64,000 bases of DNA from NCBI RefSeq assembly GCF_002803515.1, contig NZ_PHQX01000001.1, positions 744,001 to 808,000 on the forward strand, in the 5' to 3' direction. A program made the position numbers and the translations under genes. The stretch comes from Stenotrophomonas lactitubi. GTDB lineage: Bacteria > Pseudomonadota > Gammaproteobacteria > Xanthomonadales > Xanthomonadaceae. Each line of letters begins with the position of its first letter. The first letter of the stretch is position 1. Under the pieces are notes generated by a model that worked only from the letters and a program-made list of their open reading frames with translations, did not search any database and had not been told where the DNA came from. Positions 33,015 to 41,662 of the stretch are shown in pieces.

Positions 33015-34472
33015 TTACCAACCGATGGCCCAGGCTGCGCCCACGGCCGTGTCCTGTCCGCTGCGGGAAACCCCGATCGAGAAAGCCGATGGGGATCCGC
33101 GTGGGGTGGTCACGTCGCGGGTGTAGCCGATGGAAATGGCGGCTTGGCCGCTGCAGCCACCGACGCCCACGGCCAGGCGGTTGCGGTTCTCCCCATGGAT
33201 GGCCGACGTTGAGGTGGCCATCTGGGCGTTGGCTTGGGCCATGGCGCAGACACCGCTCACCCGCTTGTCGAGCTGGCGGAAACGGCGGTCCGTCAGGTTC
33301 CAGCGGTCGTCTTGCTGCCGCTGGTAGTCCCACAATTGGCCACCGTTGATCGCGTCCGTGGACCCAGGAGCGATCGCCCCTGCAGCCACCCCAGTTACCC
33401 GCTGGTTGCCGGCGTTGATCCCGGATCGGGTGACCGATGGGCCGCCTTGGACAGTGAAGCCGTCGCTGTTGTGGATGGCCTTGGCCACTTGGACCGAGCC
33501 CTGCTCGGAAAGCTCAATGGTGTCTTTCAAGGCAACGGTTTGGGTGCCGTCCCCGTTGTCCGTGACCTCGATGTTGGCCCCGGCCACCGCGGTGCTGCTT
33601 CCGCCATCCTTGCCGTCTTTACCGTCCTGGCCTGCGGGACCTTGCGGACCGGTCGGACCTTGCGGGCCCTGCGGGCCGGTGGCGCCACCACCGCCGCCAG
33701 GGTTCTGCTCCAGCTGGTGAACGCGCCCGTCGAGATCGTAGATAGCGCCGGCAACGGTGCTGTAATGTTTCCCGCTGATCAGCTGGTAGTTCGGTGCCAC
33801 GATCACACCGTTCACTACGGTGGCGCCTGCGCCCAAGTTTTCTGTCATGTGGCGCAATTGCCCCACAGTTGCTGCGTCGAATTCATCACGTCCGTCTCGG
33901 ACGTTGGTCAGGCGGCGACGTTGGATCGTGTTGCCGATAGAAAACTCGTCGGCCTCAACGCATTCCGCGCGGCCTCCGATAGCAACACAACCGTCAGCAG
34001 TTCCTCTCGCTGCTGTTCCGAAAAGCACCATGTTGCTGCCGGTTCCTTCGACGCTGGACCCTGCAACGATGTTGTTGGTGCCCCTGATTTGATTGTTAAG
34101 GCCGTGAACGTTGTTGTTAGCGCCCTCCACGTTGTTGAGCCGGCCAACAATATTGTTGCCGGCTCCCGAGGCGGGGTTCACGTCGTTGGAGCGGTTGCCA
34201 TGACCAACTATGACATCCGACGTGTCGAATTCGTTACCGTTTCCTACGATGACCGCGTCGGCGGCAGGAACAAGTCCAGGATCTCGCTCACCGACGCAGC
34301 GGTTTCCAACACCTACTGAAACATGATTCAAGAAGTCGATGGGTGACTCAGACGTGCAGTTAAGCGGGGTATCGCCAACGATGGTCGAGTCGACATGGGA
34401 TTGGGCATGTGCGGTTGCCATCCCAGTGATGACGCTAGCGAACAGCGCGATGTGTGCGAGGGATCGATTCAC
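33015..34472 (-). CDS. Trimeric autotransporter adhesin with collagen-like segment
   Basis: 485 residues, GTG start with AGGAGG upstream. Signal peptide 1-23 (ends AHA). Residues 80-180 are Asn/Gly-rich head-type repeats. YadA neck motifs lie at 187-206 (LTNVRDG...DAATVGQL) and 358-380 (RVTGVAAG...DAINGGQL). A collagen-like GPQGPQGPTGPQGPAGQDG stretch is at 266-284. The C-terminal anchor, about 395-485, ends in the aromatic W expected for outer-membrane insertion. Such proteins form trimeric surface stalks for adhesion or aggregation. The promoter region has an 11-G tract (reverse strand) and a perfect palindromic operator. Confidence 0.9.
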   Translation of the reverse strand: MNRSLAHIALFASVITGMATAHAQSHVDSTIVGDTPLNCTSESPIDFLNHVSVGVGNRCVGERDPGLVPAADAVIVGNGNEFDTSDVIVGHGNRSNDVNPASGAGNNIVGRLNNVEGANNNVHGLNNQIRGTNNIVAGSSVEGTGSNMVLFGTAARGTADGCVAIGGRAECVEADEFSIGNTIQRRRLTNVRDGRDEFDAATVGQLRHMTENLGAGATVVNGVIVAPNYQLISGKHYSTVAGAIYDLDGRVHQLEQNPGGGGGATGPQGPQGPTGPQGPAGQDGKDGKDGGSSTAVAGANIEVTDNGDGTQTVALKDTIELSEQGSVQVAKAIHNSDGFTVQGGPSVTRSGINAGNQRVTGVAAGAIAPGSTDAINGGQLWDYQRQQDDRWNLTDRRFRQLDKRVSGVCAMAQANAQMATSTSAIHGENRNRLAVGVGGCSGQAAISIGYTRDVTTPRGSPSAFSIGVSRSGQDTAVGAAWAIGW

Positions 34473-34498
34473 GGGATGGCCTCCTGGGTCTGAATTGA

Positions 34499-34516
34499 GT
34501 GAGTGTGTGCACTCAC
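34499..34516. promoter_or_regulatory. Perfect palindromic operator before adhesin
   Basis: GTGAGTGTGTGCACTCAC: seven-base arms around TGTG. On the reverse strand it follows TTGCGC-14 nt-TCTATT and sits 27 bp before the GTG start. Confidence 0.65.
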
Positions 34517-34544
34517 GAATAGATCAGATCCTGGAATGCGCAAG

Positions 34545-34555
34545 CCCCCCCCCCC
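34545..34555 (-). repeat. Homopolymer of 11 C (G on the gene strand)
   Basis: A run of eleven C immediately upstream (gene-wise) of the CTTGCGCATTCC promoter block of the adhesin. Such tracts vary in length by slippage. Confidence 0.8.
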
Positions 34556-34709
34556 AACGAAACCTCCCGGCGCAACGGCAGGAGGACCGTTGAGCCGGGA
34601 AGCGGTGGGGCCGACTTTTCCCCACCCCTGTTCTTCTACGTCAGGGAAAAGATTCCGCAAGCCCCCTTGCGCGTTTTCGATTCTCCGCTTGCATGGATGT
34701 ATCGCTCAT

Positions 34710-34730
34710 GTGAGTAAGGAGGCCTACTCA
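34710..34730 (+). promoter_or_regulatory. Operator overlapping ribosome site and start codon
   Basis: TGAGTA-N8-TACTCA, in which the spacer holds the AAGGAGG ribosome site and the right arm ends at the A of the ATG at 34,730. Bound repressor, or the RNA hairpin itself, would block initiation. Confidence 0.65.
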
Positions 34731-35512
34731 TGTTTCAACGCTTGTTGCTCGCGCTCGCATTGGTCAGCGCCCCCATCTTGGTCCACGCTCACGTGCCAGC
34801 CACCGATTCCGTTGAGGTCCACGGGAAGAAGCCAGGGTTTTTCAAACGCCTGTTCCACCGCCACAAGGACGCCCCGCAGTGGGACGGTGTCCAGCCCGAG
34901 CTTCGCTCAACACTGGAACGGATCGCTTTGCAAATGAAGGGCGAGGGCTACGACCTGCGCCTGATGGAGGGTTACCGCTCTGAACAGCGCCAGGCTGCGT
35001 TGCTCGCTAGCCAAAAGGGCGTGACCCAGGTGGGGCCTGGTAGCAGCTGCCACAACCACGGCTGGGCGGCGGATATGGTCATCTACAAGCGCGGGCGCCC
35101 TTCTTGGGACCTGAGGGACGAGCAGGTGCGGCAGGGCTACCAGCGCTTCGGTGAGCTGGCCCAGCAGGCGGGTTTGAGGTGGGGTGGCGCTTGGAAGAGA
35201 TTCCAGGACATGCCCCACGTCGAGATGCGCAGCGAGTGCCTGGTGGCGATCCGGTCCTACCGCGCCGGCCAGCCCATGTTGGTGGCCGAGGTGGTGCCCG
35301 AACCGGTGGTCCCCTTGGCGCCGATGTGGCCCGGGCTGATGCCGCTGGCGATCACGCCGGCCACGCCCTGCGAGGGCTGGATGTGCGCCCGGCGGTGGGA
35401 CTGGAGCCTGTCCGTGGCGAGCGCCCCGATGGGGGGATTGGTGGGCGTGCAAAGCACGCGGTCGGAAGCGTCGTTTCAGTGCCCGGCAAGCGACGTTTTT
35501 TGGCCGTCATAG
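34730..35512 (+). CDS. Exported M15-family peptidase
   Basis: 260 residues. Signal peptide MFQRLLLALALVSAPILVHA. The catalytic domain (50-175) has MEGYRSEQRQ, then SSCHNHGWAADMVIY supplying the zinc His and Asp, and MPHVEMR supplying the last His: the DD-/LD-carboxypeptidase (VanY, endolysin) pattern. It probably cleaves peptidoglycan peptides, plausibly to open the wall for transfer machinery. The last 60 residues are Pro-rich with no domain, and the frame ends near the inferred element boundary, so the natural C-terminus is uncertain. Confidence 0.85.
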   Translation: MFQRLLLALALVSAPILVHAHVPATDSVEVHGKKPGFFKRLFHRHKDAPQWDGVQPELRSTLERIALQMKGEGYDLRLMEGYRSEQRQAALLASQKGVTQVGPGSSCHNHGWAADMVIYKRGRPSWDLRDEQVRQGYQRFGELAQQAGLRWGGAWKRFQDMPHVEMRSECLVAIRSYRAGQPMLVAEVVPEPVVPLAPMWPGLMPLAITPATPCEGWMCARRWDWSLSVASAPMGGLVGVQSTRSEASFQCPASDVFWPS

Positions 35513-36071
35513 CGCATGAGTGGCTTCCTCCGCTCATGGCTCCGAGGCTGCCGCAGTCGGCATTAGGGGCTGCGCAAAAAGTCTTTCAATAGGGGGTTGC
35601 GTAGGTCGCCAAAGGGTAGCCAAATCCGCGAACGATCCGATGAGGCTCTGGCAATCTGTTGTAAATCAATAAATTGATTCTGCCGAAGAGTCGCACGCCG
35701 CTACTGCTTCATCAGCGGGGTGTGTTCGGCGGACTTGTCTTTGGACATGGGGCTCGTGGATCAGGGGCGTCCGCTCGCGCCGGAGGGCAGCGGGTGCGGA
35801 ACGGGTACAGGGCTGTCCATGGTAACTGGTCGGGGGGAAAAGGCGCTTTCGTTGGTGGCGTGTGAGATGTCGCAGACAAGCAGCGGCGGTGGCGGCCGTG
35901 GTGGTCAGTGGCTGCGTGGATGCCGCAGGATAGCGGCGATCACGTATGAAATGGTCGCTGTGGGCGCGCCGTCGGGGGAGCTTGATGAATGTGTTGTGTG
36001 GGTCACAACTTGCGTTTGGATCGCCGGTGGAGAGTTGACGGCCGCAATCGGGCGGTCAACGGAGTTCCTGC
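35513..36071. other. 559-bp stretch at inferred element/chromosome boundary
   Basis: No convincing gene. It begins with the inverted repeat CATGAG...CTCATG (35,514-35,536) and includes the palindrome AATCAATAAATTGATT (about 35,667-35,682). Gene families and regulatory motifs change from element type to chromosomal type across it. No tRNA or recognisable attachment duplication was found within the window. Confidence 0.4.
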
Positions 36072-36701
36072 ATGTTCCTTCGTACGTTGTTTGGTATGTT
36101 GCTTGCGATGTTCCTGGTCAGTATTGCGGCTCCGTCCCTGGCTGCAGAAGTATCCGGATCAAAGGACCTGCACCACCTCACTCTGCGGGTGCTGCACGAC
36201 GCGAACCCCGTATTCTCGCCCCGTGTAAGCGTGCAGGAAGGACGCACGGCGATCCTCACGCTGGGGGAGAAGCACGGGCGCCGCTACACGTTGGTGCTCG
36301 ATGTTGCCCAGGCATCGGCCTTTGTCGGTGAAGCGGCCGCAGACCTGCAGTGGAGTCTGTGGCAGGGAGAACAGTTCAGCGGTACGTTGTTGCAGGAGGG
36401 TGCACTGACGATTTCTCCGATAACGGTGCAGGCCGCAGCGCGAAGCGGGCGACCGCTGGGGCTTTACAAGCAGGGACTGGATGCGGGTCCGGCCGACGTT
36501 CAGGTACTTGACTATTCAAGAGAGACGCCGCTTCTGGAGGCGGATGACGCGTTGAAGGCGTGTGGGATCGCCACGACGGTGGCATCTGTGCGCAACAGCG
36601 GATGCTGTGGCGCGAAGTGTCAGGATGGCAGCGGACAGTCGCTCAAATGCTGTGGGGCAAGTTCCTGCTGTGCTTGTGGCACCTGTTGCCATGTTCCCTG
36701 A
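36072..36701 (+). CDS. Secreted protein with Cys-rich C-terminus
   Basis: 209 residues, ribosome site GGAG seven bases upstream. Signal peptide MFLRTLFGMLLAMFLVSIAAPSLAA given in part as FLRTLFGMLLAMFLV, cleaved near residue 25. The middle is a beta-rich domain (GRTAILTLGEKHGRRYTLVL). The last 35 residues hold eleven cysteines, including CCGAKC, CCGASSCCACGTCC. A metal-binding or heavily disulphide-bonded tail is likely. I know no family for it. Confidence 0.7.
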   Translation: MFLRTLFGMLLAMFLVSIAAPSLAAEVSGSKDLHHLTLRVLHDANPVFSPRVSVQEGRTAILTLGEKHGRRYTLVLDVAQASAFVGEAAADLQWSLWQGEQFSGTLLQEGALTISPITVQAAARSGRPLGLYKQGLDAGPADVQVLDYSRETPLLEADDALKACGIATTVASVRNSGCCGAKCQDGSGQSLKCCGASSCCACGTCCHVP

Positions 36702-36728
36702 TGTGGAGTGGCAACAGGCCTGACTGCC

Positions 36729-37121
36729 TCAGGCACGTTGCAGATTGATATTCGGGTGGCTGGCGAAGATATCCATCACGATGTCAAAGTAGGTCTGCCC
36801 ATCGCCGCGCTGCAGGGCGTCCAGCTGGCGGCCGATGGCTTCGGCATTGAACGTACCCGGTTGCCGCAGCTTGTCTTGCAGCCACGCACGCGTGGCCTCC
36901 ACTCCCAGTGCATCGCGGCTGCAGTCGATATCGCGCCAGACCACCGTGGCCGTTTTGTGCCCGGCCAGTGCGCCATAACCGCCGTACAGCAGATCGTCCA
37001 ATGCATCGAGGCTGGGCCCGAGCTGCCAGTCTTCGCCAGCCATGAATACACGGTTGATTTCTGCGTAGAAACTTGGGATATCAACGATGACGGTGCCGTT
37101 GATCTGCAGGAATACGTTCAT
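36729..37121 (-). CDS. Barstar-like protein
   Basis: 130 residues from ATG 37,121 (MNVFLQINGTVIVDIPSFYA). The segment GPSLDALDDLLYGGYGALAG corresponds to the NLDALWD region of barstar-family ribonuclease inhibitors, although the protein is longer than barstar. No barnase-like partner is adjacent. It is tail-to-tail with the Cys-rich protein. Confidence 0.75.
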   Translation of the reverse strand: MNVFLQINGTVIVDIPSFYAEINRVFMAGEDWQLGPSLDALDDLLYGGYGALAGHKTATVVWRDIDCSRDALGVEATRAWLQDKLRQPGTFNAEAIGRQLDALQRGDGQTYFDIVMDIFASHPNINLQRA

Positions 37122-37277
37122 CTGCCGACTATAGCGTTGCGCGGCCAAAGAGCGCGCGGCTTATTCATCTGCGTTATGCATTCCCGCCCTGCCTTCAGTG
37201 GAAAATGGGGAGGAATAAGGAAAGGGCTCTACTTGAATGCATTTATGTTAATGAGGCGTTGTTTCAGTAAATGTATT

Positions 37278-37304
37278 TAAAGTTTCCCCGGATCGTGCCG
37301 TCAC
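37278..37304 (+). promoter_or_regulatory. Sigma-28 (FliA)-type promoter
   Basis: TAAAGTTT - 11 bases - GCCGTCAC, against the consensus TAAAGTTT-N11-GCCGATAA: the -35 element is perfect and the -10 matches five of eight. It is 30 bp before the chemotaxis receptor, a usual flagellar-class-3 target. Confidence 0.55.
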
Positions 37305-37334
37305 CGATATAGGGCCACGATCAAGGGAATTGAG

Positions 37335-39557
37335 ATGCTCGCCTTACGCAACCTCCGTGTGGGATCCCGGCTTTCTGCCGGCTTCGGTCTGCTGTTGCTG
37401 TTCATCATGGCCATCGTCGGCCTGGTGTTGTACGGAAACCATCTGAAGTCCGCCCAGTTCGAGAAAGTGGTGGGCGTGAACATGGTCAAGATGCGGTTGT
37501 TGAACGACATGCTTGATACCAACAACGCGGTGCTGATGCATCGTCGCCTGATGGTGATCAAGCGCGGCGAGGAGTTCGACAGGGATTACCAGCGGGCGCA
37601 GGAACTGAGCCGCACCTACGACGGCATCTGGGACAAGTACATCACGATTCCCCGCGATGCCACCGGCGATACGCTGGTGGCGCAGATCGCGGCGGCACGC
37701 AAGGCCACCGACGCCTCCACCCGGCAGCTGCACGAACGGATGAAGGCGGGCGACTACGACGGTGCGGCCACCGAACTGCTGGCCGAACACGGTCTGGCCA
37801 CCGCCTGGAATGGAGCGATCTCCAGCCTGCTGCGGCACCAGGAAGCCCTGACCGAACGCAGCCGTGAGGAGTACCGCGCCACGGAAGCGTGGACGGGAAC
37901 ACTGTCCATCGCCTTCGGTGTGCTCAGCCTGATCCTCGGTGCACTGGCTGCGTGGGCGATCACCCGCAGTCTGACCCGGCCCTTGGCGGGCGCGGTGAAG
38001 CTGGCCGATGGCATTGCCAACGGTCGCTTGGACAACGTCATCGATGCCTCGGGCAACGACGAGGTGACCCAGTTGCTGAAATCCATGCAGCGCATGCAGG
38101 GGCAGCTGCAGGCGGTGATGACGGCGCAGGGCGAGATGGCGCGGCAGCATGATGACGGCAGCCTGAGCTACCGCATGGACGAGAGTACCTTCCCCGGCGA
38201 TTACGGGCGGATGGTGCATGACACCAACGCGCTGGTGGGTTCGCACGTGCAGGTGCAGAACCGCCTGATCGAAGTGATGAAGCACTACGCACGTGGCGAC
38301 CTGTCGGTGGACATGGATCGCCTGCCGGGCGAGAAGGCGGCGATCACCCAGGCCATGGATGAGACCAAGTCCAGCCTGTCGGCCATCAACGGCGAGATCC
38401 GCCGGCTGGCCACAGCCGCGGCCGCCGGCGACTTCAGCCTGCGTGGCGACGAAACTCGCTTCGAGCACGATTTCGGCGAGATGGTGACCGGGTTGAACCG
38501 GTTGATGCAGACCACCGATGAGAATCTGGTGCAGGTGTCGAGCCTGCTGCAGGCGATCTCGCGCGGCGATTTGACCGTACGCATGCAGGGCGATTTCCAC
38601 GGTGTCTTCGCGCGCATGCGCGACGACTGCAATGCCACCGTCGAACAGCTGATCCAGATCGTCGGCCGCATCCAGACCAGTGCATCCAGCATCAATCTGG
38701 CAGCGGGGGAAATCGCCTCGGGCAATACCGATCTGTCGCGGCGTACCGAGCAGCAGGCGGCCAACCTGGAAGAGACGGCAGCGTCGATGGAGGAACTGAC
38801 CTCCACGGTGAAGCAGAACGCCGAACACGCGCGCCAGGCCAATCAGCTGGCGATCGGTGCACATGGGGTGGCCTCGCAGGGCGGCGAGGTGGTCGGTCAG
38901 GTGGTGACCACCATGAGCGCCATCGAAGCGTCGTCGAAGAAGATCGCCGAGATCATCAGTGTGATTGATGGCATCGCCTTCCAGACCAACATCCTGGCGC
39001 TCAACGCCGCGGTGGAAGCGGCGCGCGCGGGCGAGCAGGGCAGGGGCTTCGCCGTGGTGGCCAGTGAGGTGCGCACGCTGGCGCAGCGCTCGGCTGGCGC
39101 CGCCAAGGAGATCAAGGGCCTGATCGAAGAGTCGGTGGGCAAGGTATCCGACGGCTCGGCGCTGGTGCGTCAGGCCGGCACCACGATGGGCGAGATCGTC
39201 GCCTCGGTGCAGCGGGTGACCGACATCATGGCCGAGATCTCGGCGGCTTCGCAGGAGCAGAGCTCGGGTATCGAGCAGGTCAACCAGACCGTGATGCAGA
39301 TGGACGAAACCACCCAGCAGAATGCTGCGCTGGTGGAAGAGGCCAGCGCTGCAGCACGTTCGATGGAGGAACAGGCCAACCTGCTGGCCGAAGCGGTATC
39401 GGTGTTCCGCACCGGGGCTTCGGTGGCGGCGGCGGCAGTCCGTCCGATGTTGGCAGCGGTCGCTGCAAGTGTGCCGCCGGTGCGTCGCGTGACCGGCGTG
39501 CCGCCGCGCATCGCGCCCTCGCTCGCCGCCAACACGGGTGGGTGGGAAGAGTTCTAA
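37335..39557 (+). CDS. Methyl-accepting chemotaxis protein
   Basis: 740 residues. Membrane helices near 14-34 and 190-212 enclose a four-helix-type periplasmic sensor. HAMP-like segments ([20 protein letters not shown] and two further related units) precede the signalling hairpin, with the conserved tip [20 protein letters not shown]. The C-terminus WEEF matches the xWxxF CheR/CheB tether. Ligand unknown. Single gene, followed by a strong terminator. Confidence 0.93.
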   Translation: MLALRNLRVGSRLSAGFGLLLLFIMAIVGLVLYGNHLKSAQFEKVVGVNMVKMRLLNDMLDTNNAVLMHRRLMVIKRGEEFDRDYQRAQELSRTYDGIWDKYITIPRDATGDTLVAQIAAARKATDASTRQLHERMKAGDYDGAATELLAEHGLATAWNGAISSLLRHQEALTERSREEYRATEAWTGTLSIAFGVLSLILGALAAWAITRSLTRPLAGAVKLADGIANGRLDNVIDASGNDEVTQLLKSMQRMQGQLQAVMTAQGEMARQHDDGSLSYRMDESTFPGDYGRMVHDTNALVGSHVQVQNRLIEVMKHYARGDLSVDMDRLPGEKAAITQAMDETKSSLSAINGEIRRLATAAAAGDFSLRGDETRFEHDFGEMVTGLNRLMQTTDENLVQVSSLLQAISRGDLTVRMQGDFHGVFARMRDDCNATVEQLIQIVGRIQTSASSINLAAGEIASGNTDLSRRTEQQAANLEETAASMEELTSTVKQNAEHARQANQLAIGAHGVASQGGEVVGQVVTTMSAIEASSKKIAEIISVIDGIAFQTNILALNAAVEAARAGEQGRGFAVVASEVRTLAQRSAGAAKEIKGLIEESVGKVSDGSALVRQAGTTMGEIVASVQRVTDIMAEISAASQEQSSGIEQVNQTVMQMDETTQQNAALVEEASAAARSMEEQANLLAEAVSVFRTGASVAAAAVRPMLAAVAASVPPVRRVTGVPPRIAPSLAANTGGWEEF

Positions 39558-39572
39558 GCCGGGTGGGAGACG

Positions 39573-39610
39573 GCGCCCATCGCGATGCTGGTCGCGATGG
39601 GCGCATTTTT
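39573..39610 (+). terminator. Intrinsic terminator
   Basis: GCGCCCATCGCGA-TGCTGG-TCGCGATGGGCGC, a perfect 13-bp stem, followed by ATTTTTG. Confidence 0.9.
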
Positions 39611-39717
39611 GTTTCCTGAACCGATGATGGCCGCTCAGCCTACGGACACCTGGATTTCACCTGCAGTTGCCACCCGCAGGCAGACACTTGCGCCATACCG
39701 GAGCACAGGAGATGGCC

Positions 39718-40080
39718 ATGAAGACCTCGACCCGATTGATGGTGCTGGGCACCCTGCTGGCAGCCTCGTCCGTTGCTGGCGCACAGAATTACGGCCCGCG
39801 TGATGAAGGCCGCAAGTTCAACGATGGCAGCCGCGTGGTCTGCAAGAACGTGGAAGTGCAGCGCAATACCCGCGATCCCAACCGCATCACCGGTACCGCC
39901 ACCGGCGCCGTGGTTGGTGGTTTGCTGGGCAACCAGGTAGGCGGCGGCAACGGCAAGAAGCTGGCAACGGTTGCCGGCGCTGTAGCGGGCGGCGCAGCCG
40001 GCCGGCAGATTCAGGGCAACCATCAGCAGAAGACTGGTGATCGCGTGGTCGAGCGTCGTTGTGAGCGCGTCTACCGCTGA
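39718..40080 (+). CDS. Glycine-zipper 2TM outer-membrane-type protein
   Basis: ATG at 39,718, with AGGAG six bases upstream, is preferred over ATG 39,712. 120 residues. Signal peptide ending VAGAQ. The glycine-zipper hairpin GTATGAVVGGLLGNQVGGGN, then GKKLATVAGAVAGGAAG, is the Rickettsia 17-kDa antigen fold, common in small envelope proteins. It ends with a Cys-containing basic tail. Confidence 0.85.
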   Translation: MKTSTRLMVLGTLLAASSVAGAQNYGPRDEGRKFNDGSRVVCKNVEVQRNTRDPNRITGTATGAVVGGLLGNQVGGGNGKKLATVAGAVAGGAAGRQIQGNHQQKTGDRVVERRCERVYR

Positions 40081-40216
40081 TCCATCCCTGCGATAACCCC
40101 TTCCACACTGCTGTACCCCGAACGCCGGCCCTGTGCCGGCGTTCTTCGTTTCCGGTCCCGTTCCGCGGAGCAGGGCGCATGCCTATACTGCGCCGACCTC
40201 CAGGGATGAATCGCCA

Positions 40217-41587
40217 GTGAACGAGTCGAGTGCTGTAGACGGTCGGGAACCGTCGGTTGTTGCTGATGCAATGCCTCGCACGACAGCCAGCTACTCCCGC
40301 GTGCGCGACCGCACCGACGAGCTGGAGCTGTTCATTTCCGGCCTGCTCGCCTTCGCACTGCTGGCCGTGCCGGGCTACCTGTTCGACGCGTGGGCGCGCA
40401 GCAGCCTGCATACCGAAGGGGTCTATTTCCAGGCGTTGTGGTTCGCCTTCAGCATCGGCGTCGGCATGTGCTACGTGCTGGCGGTGGCCTTGATCATCCA
40501 CTTGGCGGTGCGTGGCTACTGGATCGGCCTGATCGGCCTGAAATCGCACTTCCCCAACGGCATCGACTGGGATCGGCTGACGATGCTGGGGCCGTTCTCA
40601 CGAGCATTCCTGCAGCAACGCGACGGTGGGCTCGACGGCACCATCGAACGTGCAGACCGGCTTGCCACGATGCTGTTCTCGACCACGCTGCTGTGCGTGC
40701 AGACCCTGGCCGGCACCCTGGTGGTGGCGATTGTCTCGCTCGGTGTGGCGATGGCCATCGGTGCCGCCTTCGGCGATGTTGATCGCATCACGCTGGGAAT
40801 CGTCGCGGTGCTGATGGTCGGCCTGCTCGGTCTGGCGATGGTGCCGATGCTGCTGGAGAAGTCGATCGCGCGGCGTCGCACGCGGGGGCTGGACACCGCA
40901 CGGCAGGAGAAGCGGCTGCAGTCGGTGCTGGCTGGCCTGCAGCGGGTGCCGATGCTGCGCCTGCTGCAGACCATGCAGTGGACCCTGCAGAGCAACCTGC
41001 GCGGTCGCTCGTTCACCGTGATCTACCTGTCGGCGGTGATGCTGGCGATGGTGCTCGCCGCCCTGCAGGTGTACGGCTCGATGAAGTTCTCGCCGTTCAA
41101 CCGCTACAGCGTGCTGACTGAGGAAGCCGTGGACCACGGCATGCTGGGCGCGCACTACGAATCGCTGCGCTCGGCGCATGACCAGCTGCTGCCCTATCCG
41201 ATGATTCCGGCCGATACCATCAGTGCATCGCGGTTGCGGCTGTTCATTCCGCACCGTCCGCAGCGTGACAATCCGGTGGCACGGCAGCGCTGTGCGGGCG
41301 GTGCCCGCAACGAAGCGCAGGGTGCACAGGCGGCGACGGCAGCGGTGAACTGCATGGCGCTGCTGTGGACGGTGCAGCTCGATGGCGGCAAGGTCGACCT
41401 GCATGATTTCGTGCCGATGGAGCGCCGCGACCTCGACATGCGCGGGCTGGTGGGCTACCTGCCGATGGCGGATCTGAAGCCGGGCCGGCATGACCTGCGA
41501 CTGGTCTGGAACGCCGACGGCGGCGAACGTGGCCCCAGCCGCCGTCGCGAGTACAGCATCCCGTTCTGGTACGCACCAGAGCCGTAA
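40217..41587 (+). CDS. Polytopic membrane protein, unknown function
   Basis: About 456 residues from GTG 40,217; ATG 40,271 is an alternative. Predicted helices include LELFISGLLAFALLAVPGYL, LWFAFSIGVGMCYVLAVALI, a pair around LVVAIVSLGVAMAIGAAFG and VAVLMVGLLGLAMVPMLL, and one near residue 300 (FTVIYLSAVMLAMVLAALQV). A soluble C-terminal domain of about 140 residues follows and is probably periplasmic. No family recognised. Confidence 0.75.
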   Translation: MNESSAVDGREPSVVADAMPRTTASYSRVRDRTDELELFISGLLAFALLAVPGYLFDAWARSSLHTEGVYFQALWFAFSIGVGMCYVLAVALIIHLAVRGYWIGLIGLKSHFPNGIDWDRLTMLGPFSRAFLQQRDGGLDGTIERADRLATMLFSTTLLCVQTLAGTLVVAIVSLGVAMAIGAAFGDVDRITLGIVAVLMVGLLGLAMVPMLLEKSIARRRTRGLDTARQEKRLQSVLAGLQRVPMLRLLQTMQWTLQSNLRGRSFTVIYLSAVMLAMVLAALQVYGSMKFSPFNRYSVLTEEAVDHGMLGAHYESLRSAHDQLLPYPMIPADTISASRLRLFIPHRPQRDNPVARQRCAGGARNEAQGAQAATAAVNCMALLWTVQLDGGKVDLHDFVPMERRDLDMRGLVGYLPMADLKPGRHDLRLVWNADGGERGPSRRREYSIPFWYAPEP

Positions 41588-41662
41588 AAGGGGACGCAGG
41601 GGATCAAGTCGCTTTCTTCCCCTTCGTGCCGATTACGACTTAATCCCCTCCGTCCCCTTTTT
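41586..41662. repeat. Long inverted repeat, bidirectional terminator
   Basis: AAAAGGGGACG...GGGGAT.AAGTCG and its near-perfect inverted partner separated by about 20 bases. It begins within the stop of the membrane protein gene and includes the last eight codons and stop of the reverse ABC permease. Confidence 0.75.

Noticed and set aside
35720..36331. Forward frame rich in Gly and Ser before the Cys-rich protein
   Set aside because: Overlaps the better supported start at 36,072, with no ribosome site and no signal or domain.
36729..37121. Toxin-antitoxin pair with the barstar-like protein
   Set aside because: No barnase-type or polymorphic toxin gene is adjacent; the neighbour is a secreted Cys-rich protein read from the other strand.
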